Assembly: GCA_963668365.1 (NCBI GenBank)
Contig: OY764266.1
Span: 3,596,001 to 3,660,000, forward strand
DNA length: 64,000 bases
Source: VXNE01 sp963668365
Lineage (GTDB): Bacteria > Pseudomonadota > Gammaproteobacteria > Pseudomonadales > Azotimanducaceae
Direction of reading: 5' to 3'
The notes under the pieces are model-generated. The model was not told where the DNA came from, did not search any database, and worked only from the letters and a program-made list of their open reading frames with translations. Below, piece by piece: positions 26,501-34,956 of the stretch (its first letter is position 1; each line of letters opens with the position of its first letter). The position numbers were made by a program, and so were the translations under genes.

Positions 26501-26706
26501 GGCGTCGCCCCCGGATAGGCCACCCGGACATTGATCACCTGCGGATCAATGGTCGGGAATATTTGCGCCGTGAGTTGCGATCCGGCGAAGAATCCGCCGA
26601 CGAGCATGAGCAGCATGATCAGGTTCGCCGCGACGGTGTTGCGGGCGAACCACTCGATCAACCCGCCGTCTCGCGGCGGGGAGTCCCCGAGAAAGGCGTC
26701 GCTCAA
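23530..26706 (-). CDS. HAE1-type RND multidrug efflux permease
   Basis: A 1,058-residue inner-membrane pump of the AcrB/MexF superfamily. TM1 lies near residues 25-45 (NLIMLLMLVGGFFAG), the first periplasmic loop begins DPQVINVRVAYPGATPTEVE, TM4 contains the proton-relay region VIGIVVDDAVVVGENI, and TM10 carries GMVALAGVVVNDSLVLVDRYNRL. Size is normal. The start is a TTG at 26706 with AAGGA about 8 bases upstream. It uses proton motive force to expel amphipathic compounds together with the adaptor at 20974-22140 and an unlinked channel. The DUF3108 gene lies upstream on the same strand (95-bp gap). Confidence 0.9.
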   Translation of the reverse strand: MSDAFLGDSPPRDGGLIEWFARNTVAANLIMLLMLVGGFFAGSQLTAQIFPTIDPQVINVRVAYPGATPTEVEEGITRRVEEAVFGIDGVDRVLSKASENVGTVTVELKDFIDAARVHDDVESAVQRISDFPPEDAEQPSVVRAETVSDVMTMVVSSELSEAELRRGAELLEEELLALPSVSLVSLAGTRDYEISIEVREEALRRYGLSIEQVARAVGQASLNLSSGELRTEGGDLLLRTNAKRERGEEFEDIVVRSAPDGAVLRLRDVANIRDGFADVDLIHEYNGRQSVFVQVKKSEAEDALVIAEDIKGLLAGYRPPPGIDVAVWEDQTEILKDRISLLVRNGLLGFTLVFLFLVVMLDLRLALWVAMGVPISFLGAFLFFDFLDVNINMVSLFALIMVIGIVVDDAVVVGENISSQWDAGNVGPQASIAGTHGVRSPVLVGVLTTMAAFAPLAFVTGTFGQILGVVPLVVVTVLAMSLIEAFFILPAHLAHPGTWSRWPLDAFQAAVAGAVRRFRDNRLVPVIETAVRHRYLTLLGGMVLLAVAASLMLSGTVRFLFFPTLESDGMRADIEFPVGTPFAATRAAAEKIAAAAHAVNEDVGGTSMRALSVTVGGRAGEFTGPGGTEAMRIASHIATVQVQLHREPLRTLAATELERLWRVKAGDVPGAERLTFSAEFAGPGGADVEYELAHHDDATLSAAVDDLKEAYRRYPSMYEIQDSDSPGKRQYDIELTPAGEAAGLTQADIARQLRGNFFGAEVHRIQRGRQELKVMVRYPPEQRQSAQDFFNVRVRLADGAEAPLSAVARVTESRGYSSIDRVNGLRVVTVTAEVDTAMATPTEVNASIQQDALPDLVSRYPGLQVAQAGFGMEQSRDLGALGYLALVALMVIFALLASQLRSYVQPFIILAAVPFGAAGALIGHFLLGYDLSFISIFGMVALAGVVVNDSLVLVDRYNRLRRETGASAIEAVVTAARLRFRAVFLTTATTALGLTPMLFETSTQAQFLIPMAVSLATGIVFASVVILFLVPALVIVREDFRRAPARTQRAPAEGSAAS

Positions 26707-26800
26707 GACCCCGTCCTTGCGAAGAGAGGATGCTGCGCGAGATGACGAACGCCGCTATGCCAGCTTCGAAGAGACCCCATCCGCTGTCCGTGCCGATCGC

Positions 26801-27607
26801 TCAAGGGGGCGGATTATGAACAGTCTCTGTCGACCTGTCGCGCGCGTCGGCGGCCGGATCCGACAACGAACAGGCCATGGCTCGCCGGTCGGACGGGTCT
26901 TTGAGAATCGATACGTCGACCAGCCTGAGCTGTCGCTGCAACTTTGCGGGCATCGTGACGGTCTGCGGCACGCGTCGACCGTGGCGGTCGACGATCTCCA
27001 AGCGCGCGGGCGACGCTTTGCCGTCTTCGTCGGGGACCTCGTAGTCGCAGCGTTCCGCGCCGTCGCCGCCGACGCTGCGTTCCCGCAAGATCATCGCGTA
27101 GCTCTTGCGCCCGTTGTTGAGCACGAGTTCCGCGCCGCACTGCGCCGTCACCCAGAAAAAGGAAATGAAGTCGACGCCTTCGGGCGCCGGTTGATCCTCC
27201 TGCGGCTCACCGTCCCGCACCTGGCGCAGCACACCTTTCTCGACCTGGATCAGCCGGCTCCTTTTCTTTCGTGCGAGTTCATGCATGCGAAACGATTCCG
27301 GTGCCGCGCGCGCTTCTTCGATGCGCCCCCGGACGTCGAAGCGCGCTTCCCAGGGCGCGATTCGAGCCCAGATGTCCGTCGTGTGCATGCGCCCGCACAA
27401 GCGGTATCGACCGTCGCCGGTTTCCGCGTGGATACGCGCCGCGCCGACCCGCACGCCCCGAATGAACACCTTGTACTCCAGTTGCAGGGCAAGCGTGTCC
27501 GTCGGGGCCGGCGGCCCGGCGAGAACCGGGGTCGCGGGAACTGCCGACGCCGCAGCGGCCATGCACAACGACCCGACCCGGAAAGCCTGTGACGCGAATC
27601 GCCGCAT
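26801..27607 (-). CDS. DUF3108 periplasmic protein
   Basis: A 268-residue exported protein from ATG 27607, with signal peptide MRRFASQAFRVGSLCMAAAA and cleavage near PVLAGPPAP. The DUF3108 beta-sandwich pattern is visible: LQLEYKVFIRGVRVGAARI, a cysteine pair (YRLCGRM and TAQCGAELV), and FISFFWVTAQ. Family members are envelope proteins of unknown biochemical role with lipid-binding-like folds. It is divergent from the TPR/TonB gene (41 bp between starts) and may share an operon with the RND pump gene downstream. Confidence 0.75.
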   Translation of the reverse strand: MRRFASQAFRVGSLCMAAAASAVPATPVLAGPPAPTDTLALQLEYKVFIRGVRVGAARIHAETGDGRYRLCGRMHTTDIWARIAPWEARFDVRGRIEEARAAPESFRMHELARKKRSRLIQVEKGVLRQVRDGEPQEDQPAPEGVDFISFFWVTAQCGAELVLNNGRKSYAMILRERSVGGDGAERCDYEVPDEDGKASPARLEIVDRHGRRVPQTVTMPAKLQRQLRLVDVSILKDPSDRRAMACSLSDPAADARDRSTETVHNPPP

Positions 27608-27647
27608 CAGATATATTCGGGGGTTCCGAAGTCGGTGGGGGGGTCTC

Positions 27648-28853
27648 ATGTCTTACCCGATCAAGTCGTTCACGACAATCGCGCTGGCGTCATTCCTTCT
27701 GGCTCACGCGTCGACCAGCGGCGCCGACGACAAGGCCGAGTTCCAGCGCGTCTACCAGCAATACAAGCAGCACATGGAAGCCAAGGAAACATCCAAGGCC
27801 CGGGACGCCGCGGAACAAGCCTACACGCTGGGCTCGAAGCTGTTCGGGAAAAGGAGTGTCAACACGGCGAACCTCGCGGTCAACTACGCGGTCCTGCTGA
27901 ACGACTCCGGAGACTACAGGCAATCCAGGAGGGTCCTGCGGGGGAAGCTTGCGGTCCTGGAGGACCACTACGGCACCGATGCCATCGAACTGGTGCCCGC
28001 CCTGGTCGAGCTTGGCCGCATGAAGTTCGATCCCCAGCGGCCCAGGGAAGCACTCGAGCATTTCAGCCGCGCCTCCTGGCTGGCGGGCAATCACGAGAGC
28101 AAGCTGTATCGCGCCGAGCAGTGCTTCGATATCGCTCGGGACCTGCTGCAACGCGGGGGCATTCGATTTGCGGAACAGTACATCCAGAGCGCCCACGCGA
28201 TCTACGCGGAGGAACTGCAGGAGAACGACCTGCGGCTCGGGCTCTCTTCCTTCCACATGGCCATGTGGGCGGCGGGAAGGCGACAGTTCGACAAGGCCGC
28301 CGAATATTTCAATGGCTCTCTCGTCGCGTTCCAGACGGACGACGATCCCATGCGACAGATGGAGAGCACCATCCGACAACGCCTCGTCGAGACCTACGAG
28401 AACATGGAGCAGCCCGAACTCGCGACCGAACACTGCCTGGCCCTGGGCGCCCGCCAGTCATGGTCGCAGCCGCCCACGCCCATCTACAGGGCGAGGCCGG
28501 AGTTTTCCCAGGAGGCCATCGACGACGAGCTTTCGGGAGAAGTCGCGCTCGAGTTCACGATCGACGAGCGGGGCTTCGTGCGGAATGCCGCCATCACCCA
28601 GTCTTCCGAAAAGGCGCTCAACGACGTCGCCATCGCGATGATCCGAAAGTACCGCTACGCCCCGAGATTCGAGGAGGGCAGGCCCGTCGCGACCGACGGT
28701 GTCGAGTACGTCGCCACGCTCTCCGCCGAGGCGAGATCTCGACCGGGGGCTCGCGATCGTCGCGGGCGCCGGAGCGACTCTCCCCGCGCCCGCGGGTTCC
28801 CGGGCGGTCGCGACCCGCGCCAAAACGACTATCCGGGGGGCGTCGACGACTAG
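27648..28853 (+). CDS. TPR protein with C-terminal TonB-like domain
   Basis: A 401-residue exported protein from ATG 27648, signal peptide SFTTIALASFLLAHASTSGA. Residues 30-260 form helical TPR-like repeats (DAAEQAYTLGSKLFG, ALEHFSRASWLAG, KAAEYFNGSLVAF). Residues about 280-365 are a TonB C-terminal domain (GEVALEFTIDERGFVRNAAI, MIRKYRYAPRFEEGRPV). The tail is Arg/Gly/Pro-rich and probably disordered. There is no TM anchor beyond the signal, so it is not a classical TonB; such proteins may act in periplasmic energy-coupling or as antisense to Ton function. The stop overlaps the convergent DUF4340 gene by 4 bp. Confidence 0.8.
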   Translation: MSYPIKSFTTIALASFLLAHASTSGADDKAEFQRVYQQYKQHMEAKETSKARDAAEQAYTLGSKLFGKRSVNTANLAVNYAVLLNDSGDYRQSRRVLRGKLAVLEDHYGTDAIELVPALVELGRMKFDPQRPREALEHFSRASWLAGNHESKLYRAEQCFDIARDLLQRGGIRFAEQYIQSAHAIYAEELQENDLRLGLSSFHMAMWAAGRRQFDKAAEYFNGSLVAFQTDDDPMRQMESTIRQRLVETYENMEQPELATEHCLALGARQSWSQPPTPIYRARPEFSQEAIDDELSGEVALEFTIDERGFVRNAAITQSSEKALNDVAIAMIRKYRYAPRFEEGRPVATDGVEYVATLSAEARSRPGARDRRGRRSDSPRARGFPGGRDPRQNDYPGGVDD

Positions 28854-29800
28854 CTGTCGTCCCCCGCAGCCGAGGGAGACAGCCCTGCGCTCTCCTCGAC
28901 GTTCTCGTCCGCCTCGTCCGCGTCGACGGCCAGATCCTCAAGCGGGACACTGAGCTGTTCCGCGATGTAGGACGAAATGCCGAAAACGCCTTCGAACCGG
29001 TTGGACATCGCAGCGTGCTCGTCATCATCGAGGGCGAACAGCGACACCTCGTGAGACCCCGCGTCGTCCGCGACGACGAACCGCACATCAGGTTCCGGCG
29101 GCAACTCCGCATCGACGAGATCCAGCACGTTGAGCCTGCGAAGCCGGTCGACAAAGGTGTTCGTCTCGTCCTGGTCGAGCTCCACACCCTCGGTTGTCCA
29201 ACCGGCCTCGGTCGATGCGAGCGTCCACTCGGCATCCGCCGACCTGCGCGCGACGGACCGCACTTCCCCGTCGGGCTGAAGCAGCGACTTCCGCAACCAG
29301 TCGGATTGCTTCGTGCCCGCTTCGTAGTTCGAGAACGCGATCGCGTAGACCGGACCGCCGGCGGCATGGCGCGCATGCACCTTTCCGAACGTCGGCGACG
29401 TTCCGAGGTAAATGTCGGCCAATGTCTCGTCGCCCGCCCCGATCGTCACGTGGCGCTGGTGCGCTTCTTCGACGACTTCGAACCGTTCCATGGCCGACTC
29501 GCTCGTGGCCACGGGCCAGCCGGCGGCCACTTCGGACAGCTTCCGCAGCACGCCGTCGACCTTCCCGGCGTCAGCGGGGAGACCGTTCGGCGAGCCGTCG
29601 GACAATCGCCATTCGCCGTCGACGCGCGCGACCGTCACGCTGTCGTCGGCGGCGGCGACAGTCAGCGCATCGACACCCTGGGCGTCAAAGCTCAGGAAAA
29701 CGGGTGGCGCGTCTCCGGGGCGCGACTGCAGACCCCAGACCACCGCGACGATGATCAGTTGCGCGAGCAGGACGGCTCCCAGGATCGTCTGCCGGTTCAT
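28850..29800 (-). CDS. DUF4340 domain protein
   Basis: A 316-residue protein with an N-terminal anchor (ILGAVLLAQLIIVAVVWGL) and a large extracytoplasmic DUF4340 region (about residues 55-280; WLRKSLLQPDGEVRSVARR, TEGVELDQDETNTFVDRLRR). The acidic C-terminus is rich in Asp/Glu. DUF4340 proteins are regularly encoded after GldG-like ABC components, as here (17 bp after the permease gene), and are thought to be periplasmic accessory parts of that transporter. Substrate and exact role are unknown. Confidence 0.85.
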   Translation of the reverse strand: MNRQTILGAVLLAQLIIVAVVWGLQSRPGDAPPVFLSFDAQGVDALTVAAADDSVTVARVDGEWRLSDGSPNGLPADAGKVDGVLRKLSEVAAGWPVATSESAMERFEVVEEAHQRHVTIGAGDETLADIYLGTSPTFGKVHARHAAGGPVYAIAFSNYEAGTKQSDWLRKSLLQPDGEVRSVARRSADAEWTLASTEAGWTTEGVELDQDETNTFVDRLRRLNVLDLVDAELPPEPDVRFVVADDAGSHEVSLFALDDDEHAAMSNRFEGVFGISSYIAEQLSVPLEDLAVDADEADENVEESAGLSPSAAGDDS

Positions 29801-29817
29801 TCCGCCTCCCTATTCGA

Positions 29818-32800
29818 TCACTGAAGCCATGCCGCCTGCCGTCGACGACGCCGCGAGCGCCATGCGACCTGGAGGACGAACACGCCGAAGACGGCGATCA
29901 CCGCGATGGCGTAGTTGATGTATTCCCATACGCGCTGGGCGTTCTCATCCATCGGCGGGAGCGTTCGGTTGAAATGGCCCCGGCCGCGAATAGTCAGGAG
30001 GGCCTGGTCTTCCACGGCCCAGTCCACGAGATTTGCGATGAGCTGGACCGGGTTCGCGTACCGGGTGCCGTCGGCGGAACCGATCATGCCGAGGGTCTGA
30101 TCCGCAAGGAACGAACTCGACCCGATCACGATCAGCCGGGCCGACTCCGGCGAGCGCTCGATGACGCTGGTCACGGCGCCTATGCCATCTTCTTCGGCGT
30201 CCGCTGCGTCCGCTGCGGCCGCTTCCGGGTCCAGGCCTTCAGCATCGGTTCCCGGCGCGTCATCCTCCGCCGGGTCTTCTTCCGCCTCTTCTTCTTCGAG
30301 CAGCGGCGACTCCTCGAAGAACGAGTCGAAACGTCCTTCGATCATCCCCGCCAGCGTCACGACTCCGACCTCTCCGCTCGGGGCAAACGGGACTTCGCCG
30401 TCTTCGCCCACGTTCGGCATCACATCCGTCGACGCGGAGCGCCACGCCGCCGGGGAACTCCTGAGCAGCGCGGTGACAGCGCGCCCGGCATTGACTTCGG
30501 CGTCGATATCCACCGGCGACCCCCAGGCGAACGTCACCTGCGGCAGTTCCGAGACCGGCATGAAGTCCTGGTTCAGCCCCTCGTCGCGCACATCGACGAA
30601 GTACGGATAATCGAGCATGACGAGTTGCTGGAAGCTGAAACCTCCCACCTCTCGCCGCACCGGCACCGGGAAGGCCGAGTTGGCGGCATCCATGACGAAG
30701 GACTTGTCGATCGAAACGCCGTGATGCGCGAGCCAGTCGTCGAGCCCGGTATTCTTCGACATCGCCATGAGCGACTGCGGGCCCAGGCGCACTTCGAACG
30801 CGCCGGTCGCCACCACGACCGTGCCTCCGCGCATAAGAAACTGGTCGATCGCGAAGACCTCCTTCGTCCCCAGCGCTCCGGGGTCCACGACCAGCAGCAC
30901 GGCCGAGCCGGCGCCCAGTTCGCCCGAACCAAGATCCGCCGTCGCGACGTCGAAGTCCACGGTCAGGAAACTTCGGAGGCTTTCGAACTGATCCCCCTGC
31001 GGCATCGGCATCTGTTGCTGCATGTACGGATTCGGCGCGGGCGGAAGGTGAATCGCGACCCTCTTCAACACGCCCTCGGCAAACCGTTTCAGCCCCTCGC
31101 CGAGGCCGCGCTTCAGTCCTTCGGCGTCGAGCGACTCCGGTATCGGTATCTGCACTACGGTCTCGCCGTCCGAAAGGGTCAGGTAGTAGAAGAACGTGTC
31201 GCGATCGAACAGGCTCGCCGCCATGGGCGTAAACCCGTAGCGCTCGGCGATCTCCGTCGCGAGCGCGCCGTCGCCGGCTTCCGGGTCGCGTATCGAGGAG
31301 GTGAGCTTCCCGCCCGACTCGGCGATCATCTCGTCGAGCACCACGCCGAGTTCGGCCTTCAGATCCACCAGGACCGCGGGTAGCCGCTCGTCGGCGGAGA
31401 TGTATCCGGTGAATTCGACCGGGTCGCTGACGGCGTCGAATATGTCGCCCCCGCCCCGAAACCCGTACAGCACTTTCTTGACGGCGCGCGTGACGTCGTA
31501 CTCGGGGTTGCGCAAACGCACGTCGAGATCGGCTTCGCCGCTCACCTTGACTTCGATCAGGTCTCGAAAATCCAGCACTTCATACTCGTCGCCGTACTGG
31601 ATCAGCACGTCGAAATACGAACTCACGAGGCTCGACTGGTAGCGGTCGGCGACCTGGAAGGGCACCGGACGGATGCCGTATTTGGAGTTCGCCTCATCCT
31701 CCATTTCCGGGGATGCGGCGGGGTCGACCAGCTCGAGGCGCAGGCGACCGTCGGCAGCGACCTCGTACTCCGTCAGCAGGTCGCGCATCTCGGGCACCAG
31801 CGGCGCAAGCAACGGATGCGTCTTGGCGCTGAAATAGCCCCGCACAAGCATCGGCTCCCGCAGTTGCGACAGGTAGGATCGGGTGGCATCGGAAATCGAG
31901 AACTGCCTGCCTTCCGTCACATCCCACCGCAGCGCGACATTTCCCGAGAGCCCCGACAGCCAGAAGTTGGCGACGACGAAATTGAGCGCGATCAGCGCCG
32001 TCGCGCGATGCGCGTTTCGGTGCCGCGCGGCCGGCCCGTCGTCGGCCCAGCCGTGGCTTTCGATCGCGTAGACGTTCAACGCCAGGAAGACGCCGATGAT
32101 CGACACGTAGTAGTAGAGGTCGCGCAAATCGAGAACGCCTCGCGTGATGGACTCGAAACGCGAACCCGCGCCCAGGGCGCGCAACACGTCGCCGACTTCG
32201 TTGTCGAACAGCTCCGAGATGAAAGGGCTTCCTATCAAGTAGAAGGCGCCGCAGGAGAAGGTGGCGAGTATCAGCGCGACTATCTGGTTGTCGGTCTTCG
32301 CGCTGACGAAGAGGCCAATGGACAGGTAGGCGGCGCCAAGCAGCAGCGCCGCGACATAGCCAGCGAACACCGGACCCCAGTCCAGGTTGCCGATAATCGC
32401 GACGGTGACGGCGAGCGGCAGGGTCAGCGCCAGCGCCACCGCCAGCAGCGCCCAGCAGGCGAGGAATTTCCCCAGCGCGAACTGCCGGGCGCTCGTGGGC
32501 ACGGTGACCACGAACTCGAGCGTGCCGACGCGGCGCTCGTCGCTCCACATGCGCATCGTCAGCGCGGCCGCCAGGAAGATCAGCAGGATCGGCAACCACT
32601 CGAACATCGGGCGCACGTCCGCGATATTGCGCGCGAAGAATGCCTCGCCCCAGAAAAAGACGAATAGCGTCACGCCGAGATAGGCGAGCAGGAACAGGTA
32701 CGCGATGGGCGAACCGAAAAAGAGCGCAAGCTCCTTGCGGACGATGGCGCGGACCGTGTCCCACAGCCGCGCCAGGCGGCGGGCGGTTTCCGCAGGCATT

Positions 32801-32832
32801 CGTTCCATGGAAGCGTCAGGCATCGGCGTCAC
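29818..32832 (-). CDS. ABC-2 permease fused to GldG-like periplasmic component
   Basis: A 1,004-residue fusion. The first 255 residues are a six-helix ABC-2 permease (GldF/NosY type: VRAIVRKELALFFGSPIAYL, MRMWSDERRVGTLEFVVTVP). A seventh TM near residue 285 leads into a GldG-like region (about 320-880) with RWDVTEGRQFSISDAT, YEVLDFRDLIEVK and GTKEVFAIDQFLMRGGTVVV, followed by an acidic linker and a final TM near residue 980. GldF and GldG are separate proteins in Bacteroidota; in Pseudomonadota fused forms occur. Its start overlaps the ATPase gene by 17 bp. The transported substrate is unknown. Confidence 0.88.
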   Translation of the reverse strand: MTPMPDASMERMPAETARRLARLWDTVRAIVRKELALFFGSPIAYLFLLAYLGVTLFVFFWGEAFFARNIADVRPMFEWLPILLIFLAAALTMRMWSDERRVGTLEFVVTVPTSARQFALGKFLACWALLAVALALTLPLAVTVAIIGNLDWGPVFAGYVAALLLGAAYLSIGLFVSAKTDNQIVALILATFSCGAFYLIGSPFISELFDNEVGDVLRALGAGSRFESITRGVLDLRDLYYYVSIIGVFLALNVYAIESHGWADDGPAARHRNAHRATALIALNFVVANFWLSGLSGNVALRWDVTEGRQFSISDATRSYLSQLREPMLVRGYFSAKTHPLLAPLVPEMRDLLTEYEVAADGRLRLELVDPAASPEMEDEANSKYGIRPVPFQVADRYQSSLVSSYFDVLIQYGDEYEVLDFRDLIEVKVSGEADLDVRLRNPEYDVTRAVKKVLYGFRGGGDIFDAVSDPVEFTGYISADERLPAVLVDLKAELGVVLDEMIAESGGKLTSSIRDPEAGDGALATEIAERYGFTPMAASLFDRDTFFYYLTLSDGETVVQIPIPESLDAEGLKRGLGEGLKRFAEGVLKRVAIHLPPAPNPYMQQQMPMPQGDQFESLRSFLTVDFDVATADLGSGELGAGSAVLLVVDPGALGTKEVFAIDQFLMRGGTVVVATGAFEVRLGPQSLMAMSKNTGLDDWLAHHGVSIDKSFVMDAANSAFPVPVRREVGGFSFQQLVMLDYPYFVDVRDEGLNQDFMPVSELPQVTFAWGSPVDIDAEVNAGRAVTALLRSSPAAWRSASTDVMPNVGEDGEVPFAPSGEVGVVTLAGMIEGRFDSFFEESPLLEEEEAEEDPAEDDAPGTDAEGLDPEAAAADAADAEEDGIGAVTSVIERSPESARLIVIGSSSFLADQTLGMIGSADGTRYANPVQLIANLVDWAVEDQALLTIRGRGHFNRTLPPMDENAQRVWEYINYAIAVIAVFGVFVLQVAWRSRRRRRQAAWLQ

Positions 32833-33739
32833 TCACGCTGCGGAAAACCGTCTCCAGATCGCGTTTCTCCCTTTGCAGCGCATGGAACGCGATCCCGGCG
32901 CGAACCAGGCAGCCTGCGGTTTCGGCGGCGGTTTCGTCGCCCGGAGGCCGATCGAAACCGAGGAACCAGCCGCCTTCGGTCGCATCCACATCGACTTGCT
33001 CGCCGACCGCTTCCTTCAGGGCCTGCCCGGTAGCGTCCGTTCCCACGAACAGGCGCCGGCTCTGCTGCAGGTCGGCGAGTTTCTCGTCCAGGGCGAGTTT
33101 GCCCGCCCGCAGGATCATCACCCGGTCACACACCGCGTCCACTTCCTGCATGATGTGCGTCGACAGGATGACAGTGGCGGATTCGGCCAATCGACGGATC
33201 AGGTCGCGCATCTCCTGCGTCTGGGCCGGATCGAGCCCGCTCGTGGGCTCGTCCAGGATCAGGAATCGGGGCGCGTGCAGTATCGCCTGGGCCACGCCGA
33301 CGCGCTGCTTGAAACCGCGCGACAGCGTGTCGATGACGTCCAGCGCACGCTCGTGCAGACCGGTCGCGTCAACCGCGCGGCGAACGGCCGATGATCGCTC
33401 CGGGGCCGGCACGCCGCGAACCGTGGCCGCGAATTCGAGATAGTCGACGACGGTCATGTCCGAATACAGGGGAACCGTTTCCGGCAGGTAGCCCACCTTG
33501 CGCCGCACTTCGGCCGCGTGCTCGGTCACGTCCTGCCCGTCTATCTCCGCCGAGCCCGAACTCGGCTCGAGGAAACCCGTCAGGAGTTTCATGATCGTCG
33601 TCTTGCCGGCGCCGTTGTGGCCGAGCAGACCGACGATCTCGCCCTGCCCGATGGTGAAGCCCACCGAATCGACCGCCACGTTCTCGCCAAAGCGCCGCGT
33701 CAGTTCCCGCGCTTCAATCACTCGAATCTTCCCGGTCAT
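32816..33739 (-). CDS. ABC transporter ATP-binding protein (GldA-like)
   Basis: A 307-residue ATPase. Walker A is LLGHNGAGKTTIMKLL, the Q loop lies near GYLPETVPLYS, the signature is LSRGFKQRVGVAQAI, Walker B is LILDEPTSGLDP and the switch His is in ILSTHIMQEV. The C-terminal 80 residues (from about 225) are the extra domain of GldA/NatA-like ATPases. It energises the permease-GldG fusion encoded immediately downstream. It follows the GbsR-like regulator gene by 49 bp on the same strand. Confidence 0.9.
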   Translation of the reverse strand: MTGKIRVIEARELTRRFGENVAVDSVGFTIGQGEIVGLLGHNGAGKTTIMKLLTGFLEPSSGSAEIDGQDVTEHAAEVRRKVGYLPETVPLYSDMTVVDYLEFAATVRGVPAPERSSAVRRAVDATGLHERALDVIDTLSRGFKQRVGVAQAILHAPRFLILDEPTSGLDPAQTQEMRDLIRRLAESATVILSTHIMQEVDAVCDRVMILRAGKLALDEKLADLQQSRRLFVGTDATGQALKEAVGEQVDVDATEGGWFLGFDRPPGDETAAETAGCLVRAGIAFHALQREKRDLETVFRSVSDADA

Positions 33740-33788
33740 TCAAAGCGGCGCATATTCTTAGAATGTTGTCGATGAATTTCAACCCCCG

Positions 33789-34358
33789 TTACTTGTCCGT
33801 CCGCTGCATCCCGCTTCCGGGCCGCAGCGCGCGGACCACCCGGGCGCCCATGCTGATCAGGGCCACGAGGCTGCTTTTCGGCAGCGTCAGCATCTGGGTG
33901 TACCAGTTGTTCATGGTGTCGATGAACGCCATCATGTCGGCGAGGCGCGTCATGGCGACGCCGCTCACTTCGGGGTCGGCCTCGGCTTCTGCGATGCATT
34001 CCTTCAGCGCCAGGCGGACCGGGTCTATTTCACGGGCCTTGCGGCCTTCGGCGATGCGCGTGACGATCTCCCACAGGTCCGTCTCGGCCTCGAAATAGTC
34101 GCGCCGGTCCCCGCGCACGGAGACGCGGCGCACCAGCTTCCAGACGACCAGCTCGCGCAGCGAGTTGCTGACGTTGGAGCGCGCGATCCCGAGCTGGCTC
34201 GAGATCTGCTCCGCCGTGAGCGCATGCTCGGACAGGTACAGCAACGCGTGAATCTGGGCGATCGAACGATTGATCCCCCAGTGCGTGCCCATGTCGCCCC
34301 AGCGCAGGATGAAGTTCTCGACTGCCGCCGGCAGGGTTGTTTCGGTGGTTTTGGACAT
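33789..34358 (-). CDS. GbsR/MarR-family transcriptional regulator
   Basis: A 189-residue winged-helix regulator from ATG 34358. The N-terminal helix FILRWGDMGTHWGINRSIAQ is typical of GbsR-like proteins, followed by the recognition helix region AEQISSQLGIARSNVSNSLRELVVW and the wing RRVSVRGDRRDYFEAE. It is the first gene of the minus-strand ABC/GldG operon and presumably controls it. The effector is unknown. The C-terminal helices (residues 120-175) would form the dimer interface. Confidence 0.85.
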   Translation of the reverse strand: MSKTTETTLPAAVENFILRWGDMGTHWGINRSIAQIHALLYLSEHALTAEQISSQLGIARSNVSNSLRELVVWKLVRRVSVRGDRRDYFEAETDLWEIVTRIAEGRKAREIDPVRLALKECIAEAEADPEVSGVAMTRLADMMAFIDTMNNWYTQMLTLPKSSLVALISMGARVVRALRPGSGMQRTDK

Positions 34359-34495
34359 ATCAGAAATATCTGGTGCCACAGGCGAGAAGTCAAACCCTTC
34401 GGCGCCCGCGGCGCCTCGCGTATCATCCCCTGCCCCGGAACAGACGCGGGCAAATCCATGGCGGCAATCGAGTCAACTCCAACCGTTACCGTACA

Positions 34496-34915
34496 GTGAC
34501 GCACCGGGTCGCCAACAGCGCCGGGCTCCACCTGCGACTGCTGGCGATGCTCTACGATGCCGTGGTGCTCCTGGCCATCTGGGTCCTGACCGCCGTGCTG
34601 CTGGTCGCCGCGGCGGGCGCCGCGGTCTCCGGCTTCTGGGTGCAGATTCTCCTTGCCGCCGAGGCGTACGCATTCTTCGCCTTCTTCTGGACACGTCGCG
34701 GCCAGACCCTCGGCATGCTGGCATGGCGGCTGCGGGTGACGGACGGCGATGCGCCCATCAGCCTGCGACAGGCCCACCTGCGGATCGCCGGCGCGATCCT
34801 GAGCCTCGCCTGTCTCGGTCTCGGCCACGTATGGATGCTGTTCGATCGCGAGCGCCGGACATGGCCGGACATTCTCTCGGCCAGCAGCGTCGAACGCGCC
34901 GACGCGAAGCGGTAA
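34496..34915 (+). CDS. RDD family membrane protein
   Basis: A 139-residue membrane protein. Two TM helices (AMLYDAVVLLAIWVLTAVLL and QILLAAEAYAFFAFFW) precede the RDD motif region FWTRRGQTLGMLAWRLRVTD, and a third hydrophobic segment follows. The Asp in LYDAVV and the Arg in RRGQTLG are the family's conserved charges. I chose GTG 34496; it overlaps the stop of a 13-codon ORF starting at ATG 34458 as GTGA, which could be a translational leader. RDD proteins may be ion antiporters, but most are uncharacterised. Confidence 0.75.
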   Translation: MTHRVANSAGLHLRLLAMLYDAVVLLAIWVLTAVLLVAAAGAAVSGFWVQILLAAEAYAFFAFFWTRRGQTLGMLAWRLRVTDGDAPISLRQAHLRIAGAILSLACLGLGHVWMLFDRERRTWPDILSASSVERADAKR

Positions 34916-34956
34916 GATAGGCTTCAAGAGACGCGAACAATCGACGGGGTCGGGAC

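Noticed and set aside
34458..34499. 13-codon ORF before the RDD gene as a leader-peptide attenuator
   Set aside because: It overlaps the RDD GTG neatly, but has no regulatory codon run and no visible hairpin alternatives; kept only as a remark.
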